A stretch of 64,000 nt of DNA from Tenggerimyces flavus. GTDB taxonomy: Bacteria; Actinomycetota; Actinomycetes; Propionibacteriales; Actinopolymorphaceae. The first letter of the stretch is position 1. Every line of letters starts with the position of its first letter. Under the pieces are notes generated by a model, which saw only the letters and a list, made by a program, of their open reading frames with translations, was not told the origin of the DNA and did no database searches. Where the stretch lies: NCBI RefSeq assembly GCF_016907715.1, contig NZ_JAFBCM010000001.1, positions 806,001 through 870,000 on the forward strand. The letters run 5' to 3'. Below are positions 25,718-34,420 of this stretch, in pieces. The translations under genes were made by a program, and so were the position numbers.

Positions 25718-26203
25718 TCAGGCGATGGGAGCTGGCAGGGGTTCGTTTGCGGTCCAGGCCAGGTACTGGCCGGCGGGATCGAAGCCGGTCCTGCGATAGA
25801 GGGGGACCGCGCGCTCGGTCGGGTGCAGCAGGATGCGGGAGAGGTGGTGCTCGCGTGCGTAGTTCAGTGCCGTGTCGAGCAGGCGTCCACCGAGTCCACA
25901 ATCCCGGTTGGCGGGCAGGACGAAGAGGAGGCCGATGTAGCCCCAGCCAGCTGTGTCGCGATCAGGCATCGGCATTCGGGCGTGGACGAACATGTGCAGC
26001 ATGCCGACTGGTTCAGCGCGCAGCTCGGCTAGCCACGCGACGCTCATGGCGCGGGTCTCTTCGGCCCAGGTCGCGAACCGAGTTTCGAAGCCGGGATCCG
26101 CATCGTGGGCGACTGCCCGGCGCTCGATCGCATCTGCCCGTCGCAACATCGCCAAGGTTGGATCATCATGCGGCGAAGTCCTGCGTATCAGGTAGTCGCT
26201 CAT
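25718..26203 (-). CDS. GNAT family N-acetyltransferase
   Basis: 161 aa from ATG 26203 (MSDYLIRRTSPHDDPTLAML). The acetyl-CoA loop region is GLLFVLPANRDCGLGGRLLD, followed by ILLHPTERAVPLYRRTGFDP. Substrate unknown. It is the only gene between the two tRNA-Gly direct repeats, so it may have arrived with an integrated element. CATACT 7 nt before the ATG may be a weak leaderless -10. Confidence 0.85.
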   Translation of the reverse strand: MSDYLIRRTSPHDDPTLAMLRRADAIERRAVAHDADPGFETRFATWAEETRAMSVAWLAELRAEPVGMLHMFVHARMPMPDRDTAGWGYIGLLFVLPANRDCGLGGRLLDTALNYAREHHLSRILLHPTERAVPLYRRTGFDPAGQYLAWTANEPLPAPIA

Positions 26204-26406
26204 GGCCGCGAGTATGCAGGCTCTCGCCCTATTGGTGCGTCCCGGCCCGGCCGAGGACAGGCCACAAGCCCGCCCGCAAGGGCCGAGCGCCGAGGCGGGC
26301 GCGCCGTAGTGGCCTGACCTGCCGTTTCTTGGTCGGCCGCACCTTCGTCGACGACGCGCGGGGTAATGGCCCGCTAATGGCACAGAGCGGGGTGAACTCG
26401 CCACAT

Positions 26407-26455
26407 CACGAAGGCCCAGGTGACCGGAGAACCGGTTCTGACCTGGGCCTTCGTG
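26407..26455 (-). terminator. tRNA-Gly terminator hairpin
   Basis: Perfect 15-bp arms (26407-26421 and 26441-26455) directly after the CCA of the minus-strand tRNA-Gly gene. Confidence 0.75.
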
Positions 26456-26456
26456 G

Positions 26457-26530
26457 TGGAGCGGGTGAAGAGAATCGAACTCTCACTGTCAGCTTGGGAA
26501 GCTGATGTTCTGCCATTGAACTACACCCGC
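26457..26530 (-). tRNA. tRNA-Gly (anticodon CCC)
   Basis: 74 nt including encoded CCA. Acceptor GCGGGTG pairs with CACCCGC; D-arm GTTC-AATGGCA-GAAC; anticodon stem TCAGC/GCTGA with loop TTCCCAA (CCC at 34-36); T-arm GAGAG-TTCGATT-CTCTT. All arms pair. A TAGTAT -10-like box lies upstream on the minus strand (26563-26568). Its 3' half is duplicated at 25472-25516. Confidence 0.95.
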
Positions 26531-26688
26531 GTGATGCTGCCCGAAGCGGACGAGCGCTCAGAATACTACCCAGAGTTGGTCGCTCCTGCGGGATGCTGGT
26601 CCGCGTGGGTATGTGGGCATCGGGGAATGGGCAGGATTCTGCGACAGACAAAGGGGAGAAAACGGGGCAGGGGTGGACAAGTCTTGAG

Positions 26689-29208
26689 GTGATCGGCCGG
26701 GAAACGGAGCTGGCCGAGGTTGCTGGCGTGCTCGCGGCTGGCCGGAACGGGCCGGCCGGGCTGCATCTGGTCGGGCCCGCGGGCGTCGGCAAGACGGTGC
26801 TGCTGCGCGCGGCCAGGACGATGGCCAAGGAGCAGGGCGACCGGACCGTACTCGTCGCCACCGCGACGCAGCATCACGGCGCGGTGCCGTACGGCGGTCT
26901 CGCCGACCTGGTCGCGCCGATCGCGAGCCTGGTCGACAAGCTGCCGCCGACACAGCAGCAGGCGCTCGCCGTCGCTGTGCTCGCCGAGGCCGCTCCTCCC
27001 AAGGAGGGCGTCGAGCGGAACGCGGTCGCGGCCGCGGTGACCGGGCTGCTCCGGCAGGCGGCCGAGGCGAGCCCGACCGTGCTCATTCTCGACGACCTGC
27101 AGTGGTTCGACGAGTCCTCGCGCAGCGTCCTCGCGTACGCGTTCCGACGCATCGAGGCCGAGCCGATCGCCACGATCACCGCCGCGCGGCGTGGGCCGAA
27201 GGACGAGGCGTTCGAGCTCGGCAGCCTGCTGGGGCGCGACACGGTACGCGAGCGCGCCGTCGAGGGCCTCACCGTCGACCAGCTCGTCGCGATCGTCCGT
27301 CAACAGCTCGGCGCGCTGCTCTCGGTCTCCACGGCGATCCGCCTGCACGAGGCCACGAACGGCAACCCGCTGCTCGCGCTCGAGATCGCCCGCGTCCTCG
27401 CGACCGGGCGACAAGGCGTCCTCGACTTCGTCGACGACCTCCCGCTCCCGGACCGCTTCGAGCGCGCGCTCGCCGACCGCGTCGACACGATCACGCCGGC
27501 CGCGAGGCAAGTCGCCACCGTCGTCGCCGCGCTCACCCGCCCGACGGTCGGCCTGCTTCGCCAGGCGCTCCCCGGCCCAGCAGTCCTCTCCGGACTGCAG
27601 GCAGCGGTCGATGCCAACGTCGTCGAGACGCAGGGCGAAGAGCTCGCGATCTTCCACCCGCTCGCCCGCGCGTACCTGCTCGACCGGCTCGACGAGTCAG
27701 CCCGGCGCGGCCTGCACGAGCGCCTCGCCCAGCTGGTCACCGACCGGTACGAACGCGCGGCACACCTCGCCGCCTCGGCCGCACAGCCCGACCAGCGCAT
27801 CGCCGACGACGTCGCGAACGCCGCCCAGGAGGCCTCCCTCCGGGGCGCACCCGCCACCGCGGCAGCACTCGCCGAGGAGGCGGCCCGGCTCACGCCGGCG
27901 GACGACGAGACCAGCCGCGCCGACCGGTACGGGCTCGCCGCGGACGCGCGCTTCCGCGCCGGCAACACCGACCTCGCGCTCGACCTCGCCGAACGCGCGC
28001 TCCACTCCGCGCCCCAGGACAGGGCGGGGAGCTTCATCCACCGCATCGGTCGCATCCAACTCGAACGCGACGGCATCGCCGACGCGCTCCCCAAGTACGA
28101 GCTCGCCATCCAACTCACGACCGACCGGGGCGAACGTGCGCTCCTCTACCGCGACCTCGCCGTGGTCACGCGCTACGTCGAAAGCCCTCGCGCCGCGCTC
28201 AAGCACGCTCAAGCGGCGGTCGAGCTCGCCGACCAGGTCACCGACCCAGCTATCCAGTCCGAATGCATCGCGACCCTCGCTCACCTCCATTTCAATTCCG
28301 GCCTCGGTATCCCCGAGGACCTGTTGGAACGTGGCGTCGCGCTCGAACGCGAGCACCACCTGCCGGTTCAGAACGGCTCGGTGCGACTCACCGAGGTCCT
28401 GATCCGCACCTGGTCCGGCCGCCCCGACCGGTCCCTACCGCTCGTGCGCCGCATCATCGACGAGGCCGTCCCCGACGACGCCGTCACCCGTACGTACGCG
28501 CTCTATCACCGGGGCATCGCCGAATGGCGATCCGGTCACTGGACCGAGGCGCGAGCAACCGCCGAGCAGGTCGTACAACTCGTCGACCAGCTCGGGTGGG
28601 GCACCCGCGGCGCGTTCCTCTGGCTCCGCTCCATGGTCGCCGCGCACCTCGGCGACCTCGACCGCGCCCGCACTGACGCGATCGATTCGATAACTGTATC
28701 CGAACATACGGGCGAACGCACCTGGGTGCCGCTCGCCCGGTGGATACTGGGGTTCGTCGCGCTCTCGGAGGGCGATACGCAGGGCACGGTCGCGATGCTG
28801 AAGGAGAGCGACAAGCTGCGGCAGAGCGGCGATCCCGCCGGCGCGCTCTACCTCCCGGACTTCGTCGAAGCCCTGGTCGCGACCGGCCAGGTCGCCGTGG
28901 CCGAGGCCGCGATGGAGCCGTGGGAGCAGGCCGTCGAGGAACTCGGCCGCGTCGAGGCGCACGGCGTCAGGGCCAGGTGCCGCGCGCTCGTCCTCGCCGC
29001 GAAGGGGCAGGTCGACCAGGCGATCGAGGAGCTCCGGCCCTACACCTCTGCCGAAGGGTGGGAGTCGTACGAACCGTTCCAGGTAGCGCGCAACGACCTC
29101 ACGTTCGGCCAGCTAGGGACAGGCGACAAGCAGGCGATCGCAGCCGCCGCGAGGGGCTTCCGCGCCCTCGGCGCCGTGGTCTGGGAAGCGAAGGCGTTGG
29201 CGCTTTGA
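26689..29208 (+). CDS. Large AAA-ATPase/TPR regulator (LAL type) lacking the LuxR domain
   Basis: About 839 aa. N-terminal MalT-like ATPase: VIGRETELAEVAGVL, Walker A GPAGVGKTVL, Walker B TVLILDDLQWFDESS. Then a long helical TPR-like region (repeated AE/ALDLAERAL-type helices). The family normally ends with a LuxR helix-turn-helix (about 60 residues); here the protein stops at GFRALGAVVWEAKALAL. GTG 26689 is my start because homology begins there; in-frame ATGs at 26593 and 26611 are possible but the added sequence is unlike coding sequence. The stop overlaps the TTG start of the PHP gene. It may work as a signalling ATPase without DNA binding. Confidence 0.8.
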   Translation: MIGRETELAEVAGVLAAGRNGPAGLHLVGPAGVGKTVLLRAARTMAKEQGDRTVLVATATQHHGAVPYGGLADLVAPIASLVDKLPPTQQQALAVAVLAEAAPPKEGVERNAVAAAVTGLLRQAAEASPTVLILDDLQWFDESSRSVLAYAFRRIEAEPIATITAARRGPKDEAFELGSLLGRDTVRERAVEGLTVDQLVAIVRQQLGALLSVSTAIRLHEATNGNPLLALEIARVLATGRQGVLDFVDDLPLPDRFERALADRVDTITPAARQVATVVAALTRPTVGLLRQALPGPAVLSGLQAAVDANVVETQGEELAIFHPLARAYLLDRLDESARRGLHERLAQLVTDRYERAAHLAASAAQPDQRIADDVANAAQEASLRGAPATAAALAEEAARLTPADDETSRADRYGLAADARFRAGNTDLALDLAERALHSAPQDRAGSFIHRIGRIQLERDGIADALPKYELAIQLTTDRGERALLYRDLAVVTRYVESPRAALKHAQAAVELADQVTDPAIQSECIATLAHLHFNSGLGIPEDLLERGVALEREHHLPVQNGSVRLTEVLIRTWSGRPDRSLPLVRRIIDEAVPDDAVTRTYALYHRGIAEWRSGHWTEARATAEQVVQLVDQLGWGTRGAFLWLRSMVAAHLGDLDRARTDAIDSITVSEHTGERTWVPLARWILGFVALSEGDTQGTVAMLKESDKLRQSGDPAGALYLPDFVEALVATGQVAVAEAAMEPWEQAVEELGRVEAHGVRARCRALVLAAKGQVDQAIEELRPYTSAEGWESYEPFQVARNDLTFGQLGTGDKQAIAAAARGFRALGAVVWEAKALAL

Positions 29209-30044
29209 CGGCTCTTCCGGCAGACAGTCATGTGCACAGCGAGTGGTCCTGGGACGCGCGCAGGGGGTCGATGGAACGGACCTGCACGCGGGCCGTCGAG
29301 CTCGGCCTGCCCGCCGTGGCGTTCACCGAGCACGCCGACCACACCCGGCTCACGATCCCGGAGGGCAGCTTCTTCGAGCAGGCGCACGGCCACCTCGTCG
29401 CGGAAGACCGGACGCTGCAAGCGCCGCCGCTGGACCTCACCGGCTACCTCGAGAGCGTGCAGCGGTGCCGCGACAAGTACCCCGACCTGAAGATCCTGTC
29501 CGGCGTCGAGCTCGGCGAGGCGCACTGGCACGCCGACGCCGTGGCGACGCTGCTCGAGGCCGGCCAGTTCGACCGGGTCCTCGGCTCGCAGCACTGCCTC
29601 CAGGTCGGGTCGCAGCGATACGAGATCCCGGACCTCTACCTGCTGATGCCGCCGGCCGAGATCATGCACGCGTACCTGGCCGAGGTGCATCGGCTGATCG
29701 AGTCCTCGGACGTCTTCGCGGTGCTCGGCCACATCGACTACGCGGTCCGCGGATGGGTGGTCAACGTGGGGCCGTTCGACCCGTGGGCGTTCGAGGACGA
29801 GTTCCGGCACGTCCTGCGAGCGCTCGCCGGCAGCGGACGGGCGTTGGAGGTGAACACCCGCGTGCCGCTCCACCCGGAGATCGTGCGCTGGTGGCGCCAG
29901 GAGGGCGGGGACGCGATCACGTTCGCGAGCGACGCCCACGAGCCGATGGCGTTGGCGAACGGGTTCGCCGAGGCCGTCGCGATGGTGGAGTCGATCGGCT
30001 TCCGCCCCGGCCGCCACCCGTACGACCTGTGGCGGCGCGGCTGA
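29205..30044 (+). CDS. PHP domain phosphatase (histidinol-phosphatase-like)
   Basis: 279 aa from TTG 29205, which overlaps the TGA of the preceding gene (TTGA). Metal motifs: PADSHVHSEWSWD (His-x-His), FTEHADHTR, GVELGEAHWH, VLGHIDYAVRGW and FASDAHEP. The pattern matches HisK-type histidinol phosphatases and related PHP phosphoesterases. No other his genes are nearby, so the substrate is open. The TTGA overlap means its translation depends on the upstream regulator-like gene. Confidence 0.85.
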   Translation: MTALPADSHVHSEWSWDARRGSMERTCTRAVELGLPAVAFTEHADHTRLTIPEGSFFEQAHGHLVAEDRTLQAPPLDLTGYLESVQRCRDKYPDLKILSGVELGEAHWHADAVATLLEAGQFDRVLGSQHCLQVGSQRYEIPDLYLLMPPAEIMHAYLAEVHRLIESSDVFAVLGHIDYAVRGWVVNVGPFDPWAFEDEFRHVLRALAGSGRALEVNTRVPLHPEIVRWWRQEGGDAITFASDAHEPMALANGFAEAVAMVESIGFRPGRHPYDLWRRG

Positions 30045-30059
30045 CGTCGGACTGGCAAC

Positions 30060-30065
30060 TAGGCT
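30060..30065 (+). promoter_or_regulatory. -10 element of a leaderless promoter (solute-binding-like gene)
   Basis: TAGGCT, 7 nt before ATG 30073. Confidence 0.5.
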
Positions 30066-30072
30066 TCCGATT

Positions 30073-30780
30073 ATGGAGAACGTAGCCAAGGATCTCGCGC
30101 CGTCGGGCGTTCTGCGCGCCTCGATCAACCTCGGCAACCCGGTCCTCGCGCAGGGCACGCCCGAGGCGCCCACTGGGGTGACGGTCGACATCGCGCGCGA
30201 GGTCGCCACACGGCTCAACCTCGAACTCGAGCTCGTCTGCTTCGATGCGGCGAGGAAGTCTTTCGAGGCGATGACGAACGGGTCGGCTGATCTGGGGTTC
30301 CTTGCCAACGAGCCGGCTCGGGCGGCGGAGATTGCTTTCACGGCGCCCTACGTGGTGATTGAGGGGGTCTTCGCTGTCCCCGGTGACTCGGACCTGCGCA
30401 CCACCGCTGACGTTGATCGCGAGGGTGTGCGCGTCGGCATCAACCAGGGCTCTGCGTACGACTTGTTTCTCACGCGCACGCTCCAGCACGCCACGCTTGT
30501 CCGTAGCGACGACGGCGTCGATACGTTCGTTACGCAGGGGCTCGAGGCTGCCGCGGGCATCCGGCAGCCGCTGACCGCGTTCGTCGCCGAGCATCCGGAA
30601 GTCCGCCTGATCGACGAGCCGTTCATGCAGATCAAGCAGGCCGTCGGCACGACGAAGGACAAGAGTCCGGCGACCCTCCAGTTCCTCCACGATCTCGTCG
30701 AGGAGCTCAAGGCGAACGGCTTCGTCGCTGACTCGCTTCGCCGGGCTCACCAGTCGGCTACTGTCGCGCCCGCCGCATGA
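30073..30780 (+). CDS. Solute-binding protein family 3 domain, no signal peptide
   Basis: 235 aa with the amino-acid-binding (SBP_bac_3) fold: LRASINLGNPVLAQGT, GVTVDIAREVATRLNLELEL, DLGFLANEPARAAEIAFTAP and VGINQGSAYDLFLTR. The protein begins MENVAKDLAPSG with no hydrophobic leader, so it is predicted to stay in the cytoplasm. No transporter subunit is adjacent. It may sense or carry a small metabolite, or be a dehydratase-like relative. The ATG of the GNAT gene overlaps its stop (ATGA at 30777-30780). Confidence 0.82.
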   Translation: MENVAKDLAPSGVLRASINLGNPVLAQGTPEAPTGVTVDIAREVATRLNLELELVCFDAARKSFEAMTNGSADLGFLANEPARAAEIAFTAPYVVIEGVFAVPGDSDLRTTADVDREGVRVGINQGSAYDLFLTRTLQHATLVRSDDGVDTFVTQGLEAAAGIRQPLTAFVAEHPEVRLIDEPFMQIKQAVGTTKDKSPATLQFLHDLVEELKANGFVADSLRRAHQSATVAPAA

Positions 30781-31202
30781 GCGTGGAGATCCGGCCGTTC
30801 GGCCGCGAGTACGCGGACGGCGTCGTCGCGCTCGCCCAAGCGGAGGGGTGGCCGACGTTCTCCGACGCTGAGCGGGTGACCCGTCTCCTCACCGCTCCCG
30901 GCGTCGTCGGCCTCGTCGCCGTACAGAACGACAAGGTGGTCGGAGCCGCACAGCTGCTGACCGACGGCCACCAGGCCTACCTGGCCATTCTCGTCGTCGC
31001 CGCCGAAGCCCGCGGTCAAGGCATCGGCAAGCGCCTCATCGAAGCGGGGTTCCAAGCCAGCAAGGCCGTACGCATGGATCTGCTGAGCACGCCCGAGTCG
31101 GAGGAGTTCTACCGCCGCTTCACGCACCGCGAGATCACCGGTCTCCGCCTGTTCCAAGGAGCGCCTCGAGAAGCCGGTGACAGCGAACCGGGTCTTCGGT
31201 AA
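30777..31202 (+). CDS. GNAT family N-acetyltransferase
   Basis: 141 aa. Acetyl-CoA motif VVAAEARGQGIGKRLIEAGF (R-x-x-G-x-G/A pattern) preceded by the strand AYLAILVV. Coupled to the solute-binding-like gene by ATGA overlap. Its last 68 bp overlap the 3' end of the convergent APH gene (31135-31202). Substrate unknown; linkage suggests the two upstream proteins handle the same small molecule. Confidence 0.85.
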   Translation: MSVEIRPFGREYADGVVALAQAEGWPTFSDAERVTRLLTAPGVVGLVAVQNDKVVGAAQLLTDGHQAYLAILVVAAEARGQGIGKRLIEAGFQASKAVRMDLLSTPESEEFYRRFTHREITGLRLFQGAPREAGDSEPGLR

Positions 31203-31941
31203 GGCCTGCGCCGAGGGCCCAGAGCCAATAGTGAGTCGTCTGAACAATTGTCCACGCCAGCGCACGATCCGCGTCGAGGCCGCCCGCGCGGACCACGGCG
31301 GCCAGTGTGCCGTGCACGTCGGTGACCTCGTCGAGGCGAGTCCACATGAGCTCGGCGACCGAACGTTCCGGGTGGCCTACGAACGGCTTCGGGTCGATCG
31401 CCAACCACGGCGAACGGGTGCCCGCCAGGATGTTGTCGAAGTGCAGGTCGCCGTGCACGAGGTCGGTGCCCGGGTCGGAGGTCAGCTCGATCGCCAACGT
31501 ACGCGCACGATCCAGCCAGGCCGGCGGTACGGGCGAGCCCTGCGCAAGCTGCCACGCATCCAGACCCTCCGCGTACTCCCGCGCGATGTCGACCAACAGC
31601 GGCAGCCCCGGTGGCGCCGGCACGCTGAGGGTACGGATGAGGTCGCCCGCGATCTCCAAAGCGTCAGGCAACTTGACTGTCCGAAGCGAACGATGGGGAT
31701 CGAGCCGCTCGAGCAGCATCGCGTCCGACCGAGCCTCGAGCACCCGCACGGCACCGCGTCCGTTCCAGGCTCGCAGAGCCGTCACCTCCTCGACCGCGTT
31801 GACCTCGGGTCCGGACACGCGGAGAACGCACGGCTCACTGCCCCGATGCGCGAGCAGGACGAGGTTCCAGTCACCAAACGCGCGCTGCCCCGGATCCAGC
31901 TCCAACCCCCAGAGGGCACAGAGCTCCTCGACAGCGCTCAC
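31135..31941 (-). CDS. Aminoglycoside/hydroxyurea antibiotic-kinase-like protein (APH fold)
   Basis: 268 aa from GTG 31941, whose first bases overlap the stop of the upstream gene (GTGA at 31938-31941). Similar to streptomycin 6-kinase/hydroxyurea-kinase type: VLRVSGPEVNAVEEVTALRA, DAMLLERLDPHRSL, LVHGDLHFDNILAGTRSPWL and AIDPKPFVGHPE. The catalytic HGDLHFDN and metal-binding Asp are intact. Fourth gene of a coupled operon. Resistance to a streptomycin-like compound is possible; the true substrate is unknown. Confidence 0.87.
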   Translation of the reverse strand: MSAVEELCALWGLELDPGQRAFGDWNLVLLAHRGSEPCVLRVSGPEVNAVEEVTALRAWNGRGAVRVLEARSDAMLLERLDPHRSLRTVKLPDALEIAGDLIRTLSVPAPPGLPLLVDIAREYAEGLDAWQLAQGSPVPPAWLDRARTLAIELTSDPGTDLVHGDLHFDNILAGTRSPWLAIDPKPFVGHPERSVAELMWTRLDEVTDVHGTLAAVVRAGGLDADRALAWTIVQTTHYWLWALGAGLTEDPVRCHRLLEALLGTGGDR

Positions 31942-32699
31942 GACGACCGCACGCAGTGCTCGACCCACACGCCCGGCTCGACGTAGACCGCGTAGTCGTC
32001 GGCAACCGAGCAGCGCACGGGAGCGAGGGCGTGCGGAACCTCGACAAAGCCGTCGGTAGAGAACGGAAGTCCAGTCCACGCACGCCATTCGGCGAGCGTC
32101 CCGGCGATCAGCCACGACGTCGAAGCGATGCCAACGATGCGGCCGCCCGCGCGGACGTGGGTACGGAGCCACGGGTCGTACGGCAGACCGTCCGGGCGCA
32201 GGCGGGCAACGTACGAGGCCATCGGCGTCCGCGGCTCGCGGTCCTTCCACGTCGGCCGCACCGGCGCCACCAGCCGATCCAGCCCAGCGGCGGCAACGGC
32301 GGAACGCAGCGCGCCGAGCATCAACCCGGACAGCCCCTGCCCCTGAAGTCCCGCGGCCACGCTGATGTTGAGCGCACCCGCAGCGTCAGTCGCGCTGCCG
32401 CGTTCATGGTCCTGGTACGCCCACACCAGCAGCTGCTCGTACCCGCCCGGAGGAAGCTCGCCACGCAACGCGAACCGCACCGCGTGAGCGTTGGCGACGA
32501 CCGAGCCGTCCTCATCGGTCGCGACGAGACAGAGCTCCGGGAACACCTTCACCGACATGAAGTAGTGCGCGTCCGCCACCCGGTTGTACTGCATGAAAGT
32601 GCCCCACGGCCCGGCGTCGAAGCCCTTCCCCACCAGCTCAGGACGCTCGGCCACGGTCGTGATCTCGACCGGCTGCCCCGAACGCAGCCGCACCTTCAC
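31938..32699 (-). CDS. GNAT-like acetyltransferase domain protein
   Basis: 253 aa from GTG 32699, overlapping the TGA of the upstream kinase (GTGA at 32696-32699). The acetyl-CoA loop is likely LNISVAAGLQGQGLSGLMLG; flanking strands resemble GNAT enzymes but the C-terminal half (RIVGIASTSWLIAGTLAEWR onward) is longer than usual. Acceptor unknown. Third gene of a four-gene operon whose other members are APH-fold kinases. Confidence 0.7.
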   Translation of the reverse strand: MKVRLRSGQPVEITTVAERPELVGKGFDAGPWGTFMQYNRVADAHYFMSVKVFPELCLVATDEDGSVVANAHAVRFALRGELPPGGYEQLLVWAYQDHERGSATDAAGALNISVAAGLQGQGLSGLMLGALRSAVAAAGLDRLVAPVRPTWKDREPRTPMASYVARLRPDGLPYDPWLRTHVRAGGRIVGIASTSWLIAGTLAEWRAWTGLPFSTDGFVEVPHALAPVRCSVADDYAVYVEPGVWVEHCVRSS

Positions 32700-33571
32700 T
32701 CGTCCTCCAGCCGGGAGGCCACCGTCATGATCGCCCGATGCTGGGCTTCGTCGCCGACGGTGAGGAACCACGAAGCGGCCTGCACCGCCACCGCGAACAG
32801 CCATTGCCGCGTACGCACGGGATCGAGGTCCAGTCGTTCCGACAGCCGGTCCGCCCGCGCGATCGTCGCGGGGTCGTCCATGTCGTGCTGCAGGAAGCAG
32901 GCGACGTCGAACGAGGGATCGCCCAGCCATGGTCCGGGGTCGACCGCGAGCCAGCCACGCGAAGAGCGCAGAACGTTGCGCCGATGGAAATCGCCGTGCA
33001 GCAAGACCGTTCGCGGCGCAGACGCCGGCAGCGAACCGTACAGCCGCGACGCTTCCAGGTACGCGACCGCGTTCTCCGGGGACGACTCCGCACGCCCGGC
33101 CATCACCCTGCTGCGGAATCGGCACATCTCTCCGAGCAGAGGCATCGCGTCCGGAGGCGAAGCGGCCCATAGCTGCGGGAGCACAGCCGCCGCCACCTCG
33201 TCCGCCTCCGCCGTCGCCAGCTCGCTCGCGTGGTCCCCGGGGACGCAACACTCCAACAACGACGCCCGCACCGTCTCGTCGTACTCGAACAGCTCGACCG
33301 CGCCCCGTCCGCCCCAGGCGCGCAGCGCGACGACCTGATCGGACATCGCGGCCGACGGGACGGTGATCTGCAGAACGGCGAGCTCGCCCGTCCGCCGCCG
33401 CGCGGGCGCGACCCAGCTCGCGTCGCCGCCGGGCTCGTACGCGTCGAGAACGGACAGCTCCCATCGTTCGGCGCAACGGGAAACGAGCCTGGGCAGTTCG
33501 TCGAGCCACGCCGCGCCGTCCTCGTGGTACGCGACGATGCGCTCGGCAAGGCCGGCCGGCACGAGTCCCAA
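32696..33571 (-). CDS. APH-fold kinase (streptomycin kinase-like)
   Basis: 291 aa from TTG 33571, chosen because GGAG lies six bases upstream and the stop of the previous gene is 2 nt away; a GTG at 33562 is the alternative. LQITVPSAAMSDQVVALRAW resembles the N lobe of antibiotic kinases; catalytic loop VLLHGDFHRRNVLRSSRGWL and metal site AVDPGPWLGDPSFDVACFL are intact. It is a paralogue of the 31135-31941 protein. Second gene of the operon. Confidence 0.85.
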   Translation of the reverse strand: MGLVPAGLAERIVAYHEDGAAWLDELPRLVSRCAERWELSVLDAYEPGGDASWVAPARRRTGELAVLQITVPSAAMSDQVVALRAWGGRGAVELFEYDETVRASLLECCVPGDHASELATAEADEVAAAVLPQLWAASPPDAMPLLGEMCRFRSRVMAGRAESSPENAVAYLEASRLYGSLPASAPRTVLLHGDFHRRNVLRSSRGWLAVDPGPWLGDPSFDVACFLQHDMDDPATIARADRLSERLDLDPVRTRQWLFAVAVQAASWFLTVGDEAQHRAIMTVASRLEDE

Positions 33572-33573
33572 GA

Positions 33574-34413
33574 TCAGCTCCAGGACCGTACGAGGTCGGG
33601 GATGGTCTCTGGTTCGCCCAGGTCCAAGGCATCGGTGACGGCTTCGAGCCGGCGAGCGTTCTCGGCGGCCGGAAGGTTGAGCGGATGGCCACCGCGGATC
33701 GTGTACGTGTTCGACAGCAGCTCGACCAGCCGCGGCGCCTTCATCAGGTAGCGGAGGTCGAACGAGGGCTCGCCCAGGCTCACGCAGGAGAAGTCCCACA
33801 CCGCGGCGACGGCGCCGGTACGTTCGTCCAGAACGAGGTTGCCGAAGTGGAAGTCGTTGTGCAGCACGGTCCGACGTTCCGGCGCTGGAACGTCAACCCA
33901 GTAAGCACGAACCTCGGCGATCAGCTCATCTACCGCCGGACGCGCCGACGCGGGGACGAGCGGGAGACGCTCCTCCAGACCCGCCACCGCGCCGGCGTGG
34001 TCGAGAACGGGAAGGTTCAACGACGCGATCTCCGCCGGCGAGAGGGCCGAGTGGACAGCCAGCAGGAACTCGGCGAACGACGACGCCAGCACCTTCTGCC
34101 GTACCGGCGACAGCGAGTAGAACCGCGTGGCGGCGAACTCCTGGCCAGTGAGCTTCCGGTACGCCGCGAACGGCCGCAGCCGACCGACCCACTCCACCCG
34201 CGGGATCGGAACGGGCACCCGCGCGGCAAGCAGCTCCAACACCGCGAGCTCGCGGGCGAAGTCCACATGTGGCCGCGGGAAGCGCAGGATCCAGCCGTCC
34301 CGCGTCTCTACGACCAGGCTCTCCCAGCCGGACTTGAGCACCGCGCCGGACAGATCCACGCCGCGATCCTCTGCTTCGATCGCGGTCAGCAGCGGCGCGA
34401 GCTCTGAGTCCAC
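33574..34413 (-). CDS. APH-fold phosphotransferase, first gene of operon
   Basis: 279 aa. The start GTG 34413 is decided by a TACGTT -10 box exactly 7 nt upstream, a leaderless promoter; an open TTG at 34455 would put the promoter inside the gene. Catalytic loop VLHNDFHFGNLVLDERTG and metal motif AAVWDFSCVSLGEPSFDLRY are complete. N-lobe: SLVVETRDGWILRFPRPHVD. Substrate unknown. Followed closely by two more kinase genes and an acetyltransferase. Confidence 0.86.
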   Translation of the reverse strand: MDSELAPLLTAIEAEDRGVDLSGAVLKSGWESLVVETRDGWILRFPRPHVDFARELAVLELLAARVPVPIPRVEWVGRLRPFAAYRKLTGQEFAATRFYSLSPVRQKVLASSFAEFLLAVHSALSPAEIASLNLPVLDHAGAVAGLEERLPLVPASARPAVDELIAEVRAYWVDVPAPERRTVLHNDFHFGNLVLDERTGAVAAVWDFSCVSLGEPSFDLRYLMKAPRLVELLSNTYTIRGGHPLNLPAAENARRLEAVTDALDLGEPETIPDLVRSWS

Positions 34414-34420
34414 GTCCAGC

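Noticed and set aside
25179-25901. Minus-strand frame running through the tRNA fragment
   Set aside because: It crosses the tRNA repeat and the DinB gene antisense; no recognisable domain.
26204-26406. Integrase remnant between the tRNA repeats
   Set aside because: I looked for tyrosine-recombinase motifs on both strands and saw none.
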